A DNA stretch of 64,000 bases from Fodinibacter sp963811825 (GTDB lineage: Bacteria > Actinomycetota > Actinomycetes > Actinomycetales > Dermatophilaceae), in NCBI GenBank assembly GCA_963811825.1, contig CAWESS010000022.1, forward strand, positions 1 to 64,000, read 5' to 3'. The notes beneath the pieces are model-generated. The model searched no databases. It saw only the letters and a list, made by a program, of their open reading frames with translations, and was not told where the DNA came from. Both the position numbers and the translations under genes were made by a program. Below are positions 9,219-18,148 of the stretch, one piece after another (position 1 is the stretch's first letter; every line of letters starts with the position of its first letter).

Positions 9219-9962
9219 TCAGCGGCGCAGCGCCGCCGCCATCCGCTCCTGGGCCACGGCGGAGTGGAAGAGCAGCCCGGACAGCCGCGCCATCTCGTCG
9301 CCGCGGGCGTCGAAGTCCGCGAGCAGGTCGGCGGTCAGCAGGCGCTTGGCCTCGACCAGACCCTGCCGGGCGCCCGACCGCAGGTCATCGAGCACGCCGG
9401 CGACCACGGCATCCATCTCGTCGGCGGTGGCCACGTGCGTGACCAGCCCCTGCTCGCGGGCTTCGGCGGCACTCACGCTTCGCCCGGTGAGGAACCAGTC
9501 GGATGCCGCGCGCGGGCTGAGGCGGGCACGCAGCGGGATCGAGATGACGGCGGCCGCGAGGCCCAGGCGCACCTCGGTGAGGGCCACGGTCACGGTGTCG
9601 AGGCAGACCACGAGGTCGCTCGACGCCACGAGGCCGAGCCCGCCGGCACGCACGGGCCCGTCGAGCCGGCACACCACCGGCACGGGTGCGGCGACGATGG
9701 CGCGCTGGAGGGCGACGATGGTCCGGGCGGCCTCGACCATGTCGACGGTCGCGGCCTCCTTGAGGTCGGCTCCGGCGCAGAAGACCGGGTGCGAGCTGCG
9801 CAGCAGGATGCCGTGGAGCGACTCGTCCGCGCCGGCCTGGGCGAGGTGGTCGCTCAGCTCGGCGACGAGGGCCCGGGACAGGGCGTTGCGGTTGGCCGGG
9901 GAGTCCAGCGTGATCACGGCGATGCGGTCGTCGTCGGCCCGGTGCACCAGTGCGTCGCTCAC
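9219..9962 (-). CDS. Enoyl-CoA hydratase/isomerase family protein
   Basis: 247 aa from GTG 9962, which lies 7 nt after TAGGGT (leaderless pattern). Crotonase fold: VITLDSPANRNALS near the N-terminus, oxyanion-hole motif FCAGADLKE, and the second oxyanion segment GPVRAGGLGLVASSD. Where hydratases have a catalytic Glu the sequence reads TEVRLGLAAAVISIPL, so a Glu is present. It likely acts on CoA thioesters in fatty acid or branched-chain degradation; the exact substrate cannot be told. Confidence 0.88.
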   Translation of the reverse strand: MSDALVHRADDDRIAVITLDSPANRNALSRALVAELSDHLAQAGADESLHGILLRSSHPVFCAGADLKEAATVDMVEAARTIVALQRAIVAAPVPVVCRLDGPVRAGGLGLVASSDLVVCLDTVTVALTEVRLGLAAAVISIPLRARLSPRAASDWFLTGRSVSAAEAREQGLVTHVATADEMDAVVAGVLDDLRSGARQGLVEAKRLLTADLLADFDARGDEMARLSGLLFHSAVAQERMAAALRR

Positions 9963-10037
9963 GTCCCCGACCCTAGTGCCCCCTTCGTCGCTCGCCAACC
10001 GCGGAACCGCGTAAGTCGCACGAAGTGGTTGACGGCG

Positions 10038-10430
10038 TCAGCGGCCGTCGGCGACCCGGGCGAGGTGGGCGCGCACCACGGCATCCACGAGGTCGGTCGG
10101 GAACGGCTCCTTGTAGGGCAGCTTGAGCGTGCTCGCCCCCGAGCTGCGCGCAGCCAGGGCGGCCGAGGCCTGCGGGTCGAGGTCGCGCTCGTCGGGCAGC
10201 GGGTAGATCGCCAGGTGCGCCTTCCAGGCGGAGACGTGCATGAGTCGAACCCCACCGACGACGAACGTCGGCATCTTGTAGGAGAGCGTCTCGGTGGCGC
10301 CGGGCTCGTGCCGCAGGACGATCTCGCGCAACGCGCCGTATGCCGCGCGCCCGGCATCCGAGGTCGACGCGAGATAGTGCGCCACGGCATCCGGGGTGTC
10401 CAGGTCACCAGTGTCGGCCATGCCCGCCAT
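10038..10430 (-). CDS. DUF1801/YdhG-like protein
   Basis: 130 aa; an ATG at 10421 is an alternative start. It matches the DUF1801 layout: an N-terminal helix pair (DAVAHYLASTSD...LREIVLRHEP), the core ETLSYKMPTFVVGG, then KAHLAIYPLP and a C-terminal LKLPYKEPFPTDLVDAVV. Members include the YdhG/Frataxin-like iron chaperone Fra of Bacillus, but most are uncharacterised. It is a cytoplasmic single-domain protein between the hydratase gene and dciA. Confidence 0.82.
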   Translation of the reverse strand: MAGMADTGDLDTPDAVAHYLASTSDAGRAAYGALREIVLRHEPGATETLSYKMPTFVVGGVRLMHVSAWKAHLAIYPLPDERDLDPQASAALAARSSGASTLKLPYKEPFPTDLVDAVVRAHLARVADGR

Positions 10431-10461
10431 CCTGCCCCCCGACTCGCCCCGGGGCGAGAGG

Positions 10462-11037
10462 TCAGCCGTAGGTGTCGCGCGGCCCGCGGCCGTCGTTGGC
10501 GCGGCGCTGCCCCCGCGACCACGACGGCGCGCCCGGACCGACGACCCGCAGCTCGGTGACGGTGCCCTCGCCGACGTCCTCGGCGAGGCGGGCCAGCAGG
10601 CTCGAGGAGAGCAGCCGCAGCTGCGTGGCCCAGGCGGTGGAGTCGGCGCGAATGGTCAGCACGCCCTCCTCGAACACCACGGGGGCGCAGTGCAGCGCGA
10701 TCTCCGGGCCGACGATCTGCGGCCAGCGCCCGATGACCGCGCCCACGGCCACGTCGACCGCCCAGCCGCGCTCGACGACGAACTGGTCGAGCTGCTCCCC
10801 GAGCGGCTTGGGGTCGCGCCCGCTCCTGGTGCGCTCGGACATCGGCACGTCCTTGGTCCGTCGCCGAGGCCGCAGCCCCGGCCGCAGCCCCTTGGCCTTG
10901 GCGGCGGCCCGAGCCCTGGCGAGCGCAGCGGCGGCCGCCTCACCGGCATCCCCGATCGGCAGCTGGTCGGGCGCCTCGGCGGGCCCGTCGGCCTGCCCAT
11001 CGGCTGGCCCGTCGGCGGGCGGGGTGTCGTCAGGCAC
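10462..11037 (-). CDS. dciA: DciA family (DUF721) replication protein
   Basis: 191 aa. The first 75 residues are Ala/Pro/Arg-rich and probably disordered. The DUF721 domain follows (PLGEQLDQFVVERGW, GRWPQIVGPEIALHCAPVVF, LTIRADSTAWATQLRLL). DciA proteins are the ancestral loaders or operators of the DnaB helicase in bacteria that lack DnaC/DnaI. Its start overlaps the end of recF by 8 bp, the standard actinobacterial dnaA-dnaN-recF-DUF721 order. It probably shares that transcript. Confidence 0.9.
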   Translation of the reverse strand: MPDDTPPADGPADGQADGPAEAPDQLPIGDAGEAAAAALARARAAAKAKGLRPGLRPRRRTKDVPMSERTRSGRDPKPLGEQLDQFVVERGWAVDVAVGAVIGRWPQIVGPEIALHCAPVVFEEGVLTIRADSTAWATQLRLLSSSLLARLAEDVGEGTVTELRVVGPGAPSWSRGQRRANDGRGPRDTYG

Positions 11038-12232
11038 TCTCGGTCACCGACCCCAGCGTCACGGCATACGTGCGCCCCACCAGCTCCTCCGGCACGTCGG
11101 CCGGCACCGCCGCCGTGATGATCACCTGCTCGCAGTCCGCGACCATCGCCGCCAGCCGCTCGCGCCGGCCGGTGTCGAGCTCGGCGAAGACGTCGTCGAG
11201 CACGAGCACGGGGTCGTCGCCGAGGTCGGTGCGCAGCAGCTGGTAGGCCGCGAGCTTGAGCCCCAGCGCGAACGACCAGCTCTCGCCGTGGCTGGCGTAC
11301 CCCTTGGCCGGCAGCTCACCGAGGCCCAGCACGACGTCGTCACGCTGCGGCCCGACGAGGCACACCCCCCGCTCGATCTCCTGGGCACGCACCTCGGCCA
11401 GCGTCGCGAGGATCTCGCTCTCGAGCTCCTCGACCTCGGGCACCTCGCCGGCCGCGATCCTGGCGGCGGTCTCCGCGCGCAGCGACGACTTGTACGTCAT
11501 CGTCGCGTTGGCCGGCCCGGCACTGACCTCGTCGTAGGCGGCGGCGAGGAACGGGCCGAGGTCGCGCAGCAGCCGCAGCCGCGCATACAGCAGGTGGGAG
11601 CCGGCGCCGGCCAGCTGCGAGTCCCAGATGTCGAGCGTGTGCAGCGCTGAATCCCGCTGTGCGACAACATCATCGCTCTCGGATGCCGTCCGCCCACCTC
11701 TGCGCGCCCCTCGCCTCAGCACGGGAGCAGCAGACTTGAGCAGGGCCCCACGTTGGCGCAGGATCTTGTCGTAGTCGGCGCGCACCCCGGCCCAGCGCGG
11801 CTGTCGGGCGACGAGCAGGTCGTCGAGGAAGCGCCGGCGCTCACCGGGATCCCCCTTGACGAGGGCGAGGTCCTCGGGGGCGAACAGGACCGTGCGCAAG
11901 GTGCCGAGCACGTCGCGGGGCCGGGTCAGCGGGGAGCGGTTGAGCCGGGCCCGGTTCGCCCGACCCGGCGTGATCTCGAGCTCGATCATCGTCTCGCGGC
12001 CGTCGCGCACCACGGCGCCGCGGATCACGGCCTGGCTCGCGCCGAACCGCACCAGGGGAGCATCGGTCGCGACCCGGTGGCTCGACAGGGACGCGAGGTA
12101 GCCCAGGGCCTCGACGAGGTTGGTCTTGCCCTGGCCGTTGAGCCCGACGAGCGTGGTGACACCGGGCTCGAGGGGCAGCTCGGCCGCGGTGTAGCTGCGG
12201 AAGTCGACGACGCTGAGGTGCCGGACGTGCAC
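11030..12232 (-). CDS. recF: DNA replication and repair protein RecF
   Basis: 400 aa SMC-like ATPase that loads RecA at gaps with RecOR. The start HVRHLSVVDFRSY is typical. The Walker A motif is GLNGQGKTN near residue 30, followed by the Q-loop region LFAPEDLALVKGDPGERRRFLDDLL. The signature region and Walker B are SWSFALGLKLA and PVLVLDDVFAELD. The stop overlaps dciA. Length and motifs are normal. Confidence 0.97.
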   Translation of the reverse strand: MHVRHLSVVDFRSYTAAELPLEPGVTTLVGLNGQGKTNLVEALGYLASLSSHRVATDAPLVRFGASQAVIRGAVVRDGRETMIELEITPGRANRARLNRSPLTRPRDVLGTLRTVLFAPEDLALVKGDPGERRRFLDDLLVARQPRWAGVRADYDKILRQRGALLKSAAPVLRRGARRGGRTASESDDVVAQRDSALHTLDIWDSQLAGAGSHLLYARLRLLRDLGPFLAAAYDEVSAGPANATMTYKSSLRAETAARIAAGEVPEVEELESEILATLAEVRAQEIERGVCLVGPQRDDVVLGLGELPAKGYASHGESWSFALGLKLAAYQLLRTDLGDDPVLVLDDVFAELDTGRRERLAAMVADCEQVIITAAVPADVPEELVGRTYAVTLGSVTESA

Positions 12233-12238
12233 CCCTGA

Positions 12239-13369
12239 TCAGCTCTTCTTGGCCGGACGCTTTCGCGTGGAGCCCACGCCCGAGGTGGGACCCGCGGCCG
12301 CAGGCCCGGCACCGCTGGAGGACGTTGCGCCGCCACCGGACGACGGTCCGGCGCTGGCGGCCTTGCGCCCCTTGGCCGCTGCCGCCTTCGCCGATCGGGT
12401 CGGGGCTTCCTTGCGGGCGGCCTTTCGCCGTGAGGCGTCGGCGCTGGCAGGACCTGCGAGCGCCTCAGCCCGCAACGCCTCGCCCTCGGCGGTGGTCATC
12501 ACCTGGTGGCCGCCGAACTGGCCGCGCAGTGCCGCCACGGCCTGCATGGTCGGTGAGGACTGCTGACGTGAGGCGAAACGAGCGAAGAGCGAGGCCGAGA
12601 TGACCGGCATCGGCACCGAGAGGTTGATGGCCTCCTCGACGGTCCACCGGCCCTCGCCCGAGTCGGAGGTGTAGTCCGAGACGTCGTCGAGCGTCGGGTT
12701 GTCCTCGAGCGCCACGACCATGAGGTCGAGCAGCCAGGACCGCACGACGGTGCCGCGGCTCCACGCCTTGAACGCCCCGGGGACGTTCTCGACGATGTCC
12801 TTCTTCTGGAGCAGCTCGTAGCCCTCGGCGTAGGCGTGCATCAGGCCGTACTCGATGCCGTTGTGCACCATCTTCGTGTAGTGCCCGGCGCCGACCTTGC
12901 CGGCGTGGACGAAGCCCTCGTCGCGCGGCCCCTCGGGGCGCAGCGCGTCGAAGATCGGCATGGCCTTCCTCACGTTGGTGGCGGTGCCGCCGACCATGAG
13001 CCCGTAGCCGTTGTCCAGGCCCCAGATTCCCCCGGACACCCCGCAGTCGAGGTAGCCGATGCCCTTGGCCTTGAGCAGCTTCTCGTTCTCGAAGTCCTCG
13101 GTGAACTTGCTGTTCCCGCCGTCGATGACGAGGTCACCCTTGTCGAGCAGCTCAGCGAGCTTGGCGACCGTCTCGCGGGTGGGCGCACCGTGGGGCACCA
13201 TCACCCACACGACCCGCGGGCCCTTGAGCTTGCCCACCATGTCGGCCAGCGAGCTCGCGTCCGAGACGGCCTTGTTGCGGTCGTACCCCACGACGTCGTG
13301 CCCGGCGCGGCGGATCCGCTCGCGCATGTTGCCACCCATCTTGCCCAGACCGACCAGACCCAGCTGCAT
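12239..13369 (-). CDS. gnd: 6-phosphogluconate dehydrogenase, decarboxylating
   Basis: 376 aa. It oxidatively decarboxylates 6-phosphogluconate to ribulose 5-phosphate in the pentose phosphate pathway. The Rossmann motif is GLVGLGKMGGNM at the N-terminus; DGGNSKFTED, CGVSGGIWGLDNGYGLMVGG and HYTKMVHNGIEYG carry substrate and catalytic residues. It belongs to the short (about 300 aa) YqeC/GndA class. The last 75 residues (after RAEALAGP) are an unusual basic, low-complexity tail of Lys/Ala/Ser/Gly ending in RKRPAKKS. gnd between dnaN and recF is a known actinobacterial order. Confidence 0.95.
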   Translation of the reverse strand: MQLGLVGLGKMGGNMRERIRRAGHDVVGYDRNKAVSDASSLADMVGKLKGPRVVWVMVPHGAPTRETVAKLAELLDKGDLVIDGGNSKFTEDFENEKLLKAKGIGYLDCGVSGGIWGLDNGYGLMVGGTATNVRKAMPIFDALRPEGPRDEGFVHAGKVGAGHYTKMVHNGIEYGLMHAYAEGYELLQKKDIVENVPGAFKAWSRGTVVRSWLLDLMVVALEDNPTLDDVSDYTSDSGEGRWTVEEAINLSVPMPVISASLFARFASRQQSSPTMQAVAALRGQFGGHQVMTTAEGEALRAEALAGPASADASRRKAARKEAPTRSAKAAAAKGRKAASAGPSSGGGATSSSGAGPAAAGPTSGVGSTRKRPAKKS

Positions 13370-13439
13370 CTCGTGACTCCTCGTGGTGATGGTGGTTGTC
13401 GTGCTGACGTGTGGGTGGGGACCTCGTGCGTGCGCGACC

Positions 13440-14573
13440 TCAGCTCGCGAAGCGGACGGGCATGAGGACGTAGCGGTAGGACGTGTCGGACTCGCCGTCC
13501 TCCTCGGCCTGCCCGGTGAGCACGGCCGGGCGCGAGGCCTGGGTGAAGGAGATCCGGCTGAACGGCGTGCCGACCGCCCCGAGCCCGTCGAGCAGGTAGG
13601 TGGGGTTGAAGGCGATCTCGATCTCGGGGCCGGTGAGGGTGGCCTCGACCGCCTCGGACGCCTGGGCGTCGTCGCCGGTGCCGGCCTCGATCGCGACCTG
13701 GCCCTCGCTGAAGCGCAGTCGCACGGGGGTGTTGCGCTCGGCGACGAGCGCCACCCGCTTGACCGCCTCGACGAGGTCGCTCGTGCGCACGACCGACTCG
13801 GTCTCCGAGCTGGACGGGAAGATCGAGGAGACCTTGGGGTACTCACCGTCGAGCAGGCGGGTCGTCGTGTGCCGCTGACCGGCCTCGAAGCCGACCAGTC
13901 CGTCGCCACCGGCGGCGGTGCCGAGGGCCACGTCGACCGAACCACTGGCCCCGAGCGAGCGCGAGATGTCCGAGAGGGTGCGCGCCGGGATGAGCACGAC
14001 GTGGCTGGCGTCCGTGGCCGTCGGGTTCCAGTGCAGCTCGCGCATGGCCAGGCGGTAGCGGTCGGTGGCGAGGAGCGTCATCGTGTCGCCCTCGATCTCC
14101 ACGCGCACGCCGGTGAGGATCGGCAGGGTGTCACCGCGGTCGGCGGCCACCGACACCTGGGCCACCGCCTGGGTGAACAGGTGGCCGTCGATGGAACCGC
14201 TGGGCTGCGGGGACGAGGGCAGCGTCGGGTAGTCGTCGGCCGGCATCATCAGCAGGCTGAACCGGGAGGACCCGCACGTGACCTGGACCTTCGAGCCCTC
14301 GGTGGAGACGTCGATGGGCCGGTCGGGCAGGTTGCGCGAGATGTCGGCCAGCAGCCGGCCGAGCACGAGCACCGTGCCGGGCTCGGACACCTCGGCCGCG
14401 ACGGTGATCCGGGCCGAGACCTCGTAGTCGAAGGCCGACAGCGTGAGGGTGCCGTCCTCGTCGGCCCGCAGCAGGATGCCGGCCAGCACCGGAACCGGGG
14501 GTCGCGCTGGGAGACCGCGGGCCACCCAGGTGACGGCCTCGGCCAGGACGTCGCGCTCGACGCGGAACTTCAC
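13440..14573 (-). CDS. dnaN: DNA polymerase III sliding clamp (beta)
   Basis: 377 aa from GTG (VKFRVERDVLAEAV). The three clamp domains are visible: ARGLPARPPVPVLAGI in the first, SRFSLLMMPADDYPTLP in the second, and the C-terminal YVLMPVRF motif (usual MPMR or similar) that forms the partner-binding pocket. It encircles DNA and tethers the replicase. It is directly downstream of oriC. Confidence 0.98.
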   Translation of the reverse strand: MKFRVERDVLAEAVTWVARGLPARPPVPVLAGILLRADEDGTLTLSAFDYEVSARITVAAEVSEPGTVLVLGRLLADISRNLPDRPIDVSTEGSKVQVTCGSSRFSLLMMPADDYPTLPSSPQPSGSIDGHLFTQAVAQVSVAADRGDTLPILTGVRVEIEGDTMTLLATDRYRLAMRELHWNPTATDASHVVLIPARTLSDISRSLGASGSVDVALGTAAGGDGLVGFEAGQRHTTTRLLDGEYPKVSSIFPSSSETESVVRTSDLVEAVKRVALVAERNTPVRLRFSEGQVAIEAGTGDDAQASEAVEATLTGPEIEIAFNPTYLLDGLGAVGTPFSRISFTQASRPAVLTGQAEEDGESDTSYRYVLMPVRFAS

Positions 14574-15238
14574 GGCATACCACCTCGTCCGGCGCGAGGT
14601 CTCGCGCCCTTGCTCGTGCACACATGTGTCCCCGCCCAGTGGCCGGTCGCGCATCGAGGCGCGGAGCCGACACGAGCGGGGGGACCGACACTAGTGCACG
14701 TGTTGTCAGGGCGACACCCGATGATGAGAGGTGGACGACGACGGCATCCGAAGCGGTTCGCCCGAGGGTCCACTCAGGGTGGTGGCTCGAGGGCTGGATG
14801 GACGTTCGGGTCGTTGTCGGGGCCGAGTCGAGTTCTAGGGATCTTGTCGTCGTTGTCGGTCCTGTGGAACCTGTGGAGGAGGGGGTGTCCTCGCAGGTCG
14901 GCACGGCGCGCCGGGGTGTGGACCAGCGGTGGACGCAGCGGTGGACGGGCGGCCGAGCCTGTTGACGTGTCGTTCTCGTTCACAGGTCGTCCACGTCGGC
15001 GACGCGCGTCGTCCACGTGGGGCGAAGGTTTGTCCACCGACTGTGGGAGTTGTCCACAGGGTCTGTGGACAACTGCGATGTGAGCACGGAGTCGGCCTTG
15101 GGAGCTCGGGATCCGGACGCGGGTTTTCCACAGGTTTGAGCACAGGAGGTGGACGAAGGGACGTCACCGAGGGGTCACCCGTGGGGCGTCGGCGAGCGGC
15201 TGAGGTGTGGACAGCCTGTGGACAACTGTCCAGAACCT
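14574..15238. other. oriC: Chromosome replication origin oriC (dnaA-dnaN intergenic)
   Basis: 665 bp without a gene. It contains DnaA-box matches to TTGTCCACA or close variants at 15050-15058 (+), 15064-15072 (-), 15124-15132 (TTTTCCACA, +), 15206-15214 (-, one mismatch) and 15217-15225 (-), plus weaker TGTGGA/TCCACG matches from about 14862 to 15030. The boxes are densest next to dnaA. The site between dnaA and dnaN and the divergent gene orientation around it match the known actinobacterial origin. I see no clearly AT-rich unwinding element; the T-rich stretch near 14830-14860 is the best candidate. Confidence 0.92.
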
Positions 15239-16846
15239 TCAGTTCGACTGCTGCTTGATCCGGTTCGTCAGCTCGGTGACCTGGTTGTAGATCGCCCGGC
15301 GTTCGGCCATCAGCTGGCGGATCTTCTTGTCCGCGTGCATGACCGTCGTGTGGTCGCGGCCGCCGAACTGCTGCCCGATCTTCGGCAGCGACAGGTCGGT
15401 GAGCTCGCGGCACAGGTACATCGCGATCTGACGGGCCGTGACGAGCACCCGGGAGCGGGACTGGCCCTGCAGGTCGTCGAGCGTCAGGCCGAAGTAGGCG
15501 GCCGTCTGGGCCATGATCGTCGCGGGGGTGACCTGTCGCGACGCGTCGTCGGGCATGAGGTCGCGCAGGACGATCTCGGCCAGGCTCATGTCGACGGGCT
15601 GCCGGTTGAGGTTGGCGAACGCCGTGACGCGGATGAGCGCGCCCTCGAGCTCGCGGATGTTGGTGGAGATCCGCGAGGCGATGAACTCCAGGACGTCGTC
15701 GGGCACCGAGAGCCGCTCCTGGATCGCCTTCTTGCGCAGGATCGCGATCCGGGTCTCGAGGTCGGGGGGTTGGACGTCGGTCAGCAGGCCCATCTCGAAG
15801 CGGCTGCGCATGCGGGCCTCGAAGCCGCTGAGCAGCTTGGGCGGCACGTCGCTCGTGATGACGACCTGCTTGTTGGCGTTGTGCAGCGTGTTGAAGGTGT
15901 GGAAGAACTCCTCCTGCGTCTGCACCTTGCCCTGGAGGAACTGGATGTCGTCGATGAGCAGCACGTCGACGTCGCGGTAGCGGCGCTGGAAGTTCGCGGC
16001 CTTGTCGTCGCGGATGCTGTTGATGAAGTCGTTCGTGAACTCCTCGGAGTTCACGTAGCGCACCTTCACGTGCGGGAAGAGGTTGCGGGCGTAGTGCCCG
16101 ATCGCGTGCAGCAGGTGGGTCTTGCCGAGCCCGGACTCCCCGTAGATGAACAGCGGGTTGTAGGCCTTGGCCGGTGCCTCGGCGACGGCGACCGCGGCCG
16201 CGTGGGCGAAACGGTTGCTCGCCCCGATGACGAAGGTGTCGAAGGTGTACTTCGGGTTGAGCCTGGTCAGCTCGACCTGCTCGGGCACCTGGGTGCCGGG
16301 TCGCGGCCGGCGGGCGCCGGGCACCTCCACGAGATCGGGGATGCCGTTCGCGTGCCTCCCCGGTGCGGCGTCGGCCGCGCCGTGGTTGCCGGAGAAGCCG
16401 TGTGCCTCGGTGCCGTCGACCTCGACCTCGTCCTCGCCGATGTCGAGGTCGTCGATCTGCTGGCGGCGGTCCGCGGCGCGCAGGTCGTGACCGTCGTCAG
16501 CGCCACCGATGGCACTGCCGTCAGCGTGCCGGGCGGGGTGGCTCGACACGTCGCCGCCCTGGGCGCCGTTCGTGGCCAGGACCTCGGCGAGCGAGGGGTC
16601 GACCGTGACGGCCAGGCGGACCTGACGGCCGAGCTGCTGGCCCAGGGTGGCGGCGACCCGGTCTCGCAGCCGGGTCTCGATGATGTCCTTGGTGAAGTCG
16701 TTCGGGACGGCGATCAGGACGGTGTCGTCGATGAGTCCGACGAGCTTGGCGAGCGAGAGGAAGGCCCGCTGCTGGACGGGGATGCCATCGGAGTCCAGGA
16801 CCTCGAGGGTGGTGCGCCACAGCTGGACCATCGTCGCGTCCGCCAC
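15239..16846 (-). CDS. dnaA: Chromosomal replication initiator DnaA
   Basis: 535 aa from GTG 16846 (VADATMVQLWRTT), chosen because AAGGAT lies just upstream; a GTG at 16876 would add 10 residues but has no ribosome binding site. Domain I is residues 1-85, followed by a long acidic/Gly-rich domain II linker of about 100 residues. The AAA+ domain has Walker A GESGLGKTHLL and Walker B VLLIDDIQF. The C-terminal DNA-binding domain carries the signature DHTTVMHADKKI. It binds DnaA boxes in oriC. Confidence 0.97.
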   Translation of the reverse strand: MADATMVQLWRTTLEVLDSDGIPVQQRAFLSLAKLVGLIDDTVLIAVPNDFTKDIIETRLRDRVAATLGQQLGRQVRLAVTVDPSLAEVLATNGAQGGDVSSHPARHADGSAIGGADDGHDLRAADRRQQIDDLDIGEDEVEVDGTEAHGFSGNHGAADAAPGRHANGIPDLVEVPGARRPRPGTQVPEQVELTRLNPKYTFDTFVIGASNRFAHAAAVAVAEAPAKAYNPLFIYGESGLGKTHLLHAIGHYARNLFPHVKVRYVNSEEFTNDFINSIRDDKAANFQRRYRDVDVLLIDDIQFLQGKVQTQEEFFHTFNTLHNANKQVVITSDVPPKLLSGFEARMRSRFEMGLLTDVQPPDLETRIAILRKKAIQERLSVPDDVLEFIASRISTNIRELEGALIRVTAFANLNRQPVDMSLAEIVLRDLMPDDASRQVTPATIMAQTAAYFGLTLDDLQGQSRSRVLVTARQIAMYLCRELTDLSLPKIGQQFGGRDHTTVMHADKKIRQLMAERRAIYNQVTELTNRIKQQSN

Positions 16847-16937
16847 TGGTTCCCACAATCCTTCCGATGACCGCACTCAACGTCGGTCATGGTTCGCCGG
16901 GGGTTGGATCCCGGGGTCGTCCACATGGTTGTCCACA
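16847..16937 (-). promoter_or_regulatory. dnaA upstream region with DnaA boxes
   Basis: TTGTCCACA lies at 16929-16937 and a one-mismatch match TCGTCCACA at 16917-16925. DnaA boxes upstream of dnaA commonly serve autoregulation. I cannot place the dnaA promoter with confidence. Confidence 0.5.
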
Positions 16938-17046
16938 GTCTGTGGGTACGCAAGGCGAGTCTTGCCGGCGTGTCGCGACGGGTGGTTCGCCCTGCCCCGT
17001 GAGATCCTAGGGTCTTTTCCGGCGTGAGGTACATGCCTGCGCCGGT

Positions 17047-17076
17047 TTGACCCTCGTGCCCGCTCTCGCGTACCGT
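17047..17076 (+). promoter_or_regulatory. Promoter of the rpmH operon
   Basis: TTGACC and TACCGT are separated by 18 bp, a strong match to the housekeeping promoter consensus, about 160 bp upstream of rpmH and pointing toward it. The rest of 16847-17239 holds no gene. Confidence 0.65.
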
Positions 17077-17239
17077 GGACTGGCCTGTTGTTCGGCTGCT
17101 TTCGCATGCCTGTGACCCGTGCCCGAAAGGGTGCAGCTTCGATGCTGAAATGGTCCTGGGCTTCCGATGGCAGCCGACCGCCAGCGGCACACCGACCACC
17201 CGGGCCTTGACCGGCCCACCCCGTAGATGAGAGACCAAC

Positions 17240-17377
17240 GTGAGCAAGCGGACCTTCCAGCCGAACAACCGCCGCCGGGCCAAGACCCACGGCTTCCGTC
17301 TGCGGATGCGCACGCGCGCCGGCCGCTCGATCCTCGCCGCCCGTCGTCGCAAGGGCCGCTCCGAGCTCTCCGCCTGA
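17240..17377 (+). CDS. rpmH: 50S ribosomal protein L34
   Basis: 45 aa from GTG. The sequence KRTFQPNNRRRAKTHGFRLR followed by MRTRAGRSILAARRRKGR is textbook L34: short, highly basic, and the first gene of the rpmH-rnpA-yidD-yidC cluster. It is a structural protein of the large ribosomal subunit. It is too short to appear in many ORF calls. Confidence 0.98.
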   Translation: MSKRTFQPNNRRRAKTHGFRLRMRTRAGRSILAARRRKGRSELSA

Positions 17378-17385
17378 GGCCGGCG

Positions 17386-17752
17386 GTGCTGCCGGCGCCG
17401 AACCGACTGCGTGAGCGGTCGGACTTCACGTCGGCGGTGCGCTCCTTCGGGGGATGCCGGGCCGGGTCCAGGCTTCTCGTGGTCCACGCCACCTCGACCG
17501 GCGCGCGTGCGGGACTCCCGCCGCGCGTCGGTTTCGTCGTGTCCAAGGCCGTCGGTGGGGCCGTGGTGCGCAACCGCACCAAGCGGCGTCTGCGGGCCCT
17601 GGTCGCGCAGCGCCTCACGGCCATCCCGGCCGGTGTCGACCTGGTCGTGCGGGCGAACCCGCCAGCGGCACAGGCGTCCTCGCGGGAACTGGCGAGATGC
17701 CCTGGACCCGTTGGTGCATCGAGTGGTCAAGCGACTGGGAGGCACCGGGTGA
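17386..17752 (+). CDS. rnpA: Ribonuclease P protein component (frameshift)
   Basis: Starts at GTG 17386, 8 nt after rpmH (VLPAPNRLRERSDFTSAVR). The RNase P protein signature is intact: RVGFVVSKAVGGAVVRNRTKRRLRAL. The frame then breaks near 17690-17700: the C-terminal helix DALDPLVHRVVKRLGG is in the next frame and ends at TGA 17752. One extra G in CTGGCGAG would explain it. RnpA assists the RNase P RNA in maturing tRNA 5' ends and is essential, so a sequencing error is much more likely than a real lesion. Confidence 0.92.
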
Positions 17753-18027
17753 GCGTCGGTCGGGTGCTCGCGACCCCTTTCATCTGGCTGATCCGCGTCT
17801 ACCAGAACGTCATCTCCCCGATGCGCCCCCCCACGTGCCGGTACTACCCGTCGTGCTCCGCGTATGCCGTGACCTCGCTGGAGACCTACGGTGTGCTGCG
17901 GGGTTCGTGGATGGCCACCCGTCGTCTCCTGCGCTGCCACCCCTGGGCGCCGGGAGGCGTCGACCACGTGCCACTGCGTGACCCCGTCACCGGAGCAGCC
18001 CATCCCCGGGACCACCGGCCCACGTGA
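17749..18027 (+). CDS. yidD: Membrane protein insertion efficiency factor YidD
   Basis: 92 aa from GTG 17749, which overlaps the true rnpA stop (GTGA). Core motif: IRVYQNVISPMRPPTCRYYPSCSAYA, including the conserved CRYxPSCSxYA cysteines, then GSWMATRRLLRCHPW. YidD is a small membrane-associated protein thought to help YidC-dependent insertion. Because rnpA is frameshifted, this gene appears fused to rnpA in one frame; the overlap shows they are separate. Confidence 0.93.
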   Translation: MSVGRVLATPFIWLIRVYQNVISPMRPPTCRYYPSCSAYAVTSLETYGVLRGSWMATRRLLRCHPWAPGGVDHVPLRDPVTGAAHPRDHRPT

Positions 18028-18148
18028 CCTCACAGCGGATGCCGCGCACCGGCATCCGGCCCGGTCCGTGCCGTCGGACCCCACTGAACCCGTCACGATC
18101 GTGACCCCACCCGCGCCGACCTCGGTCGGCACAGTCTAAAAGGACACC

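Noticed and set aside
17227..18027. Apparent RnpA-YidD fusion protein
   Set aside because: The true rnpA C-terminus is in the next frame and its stop overlaps the yidD start (GTGA). The fusion arises from the rnpA frameshift.
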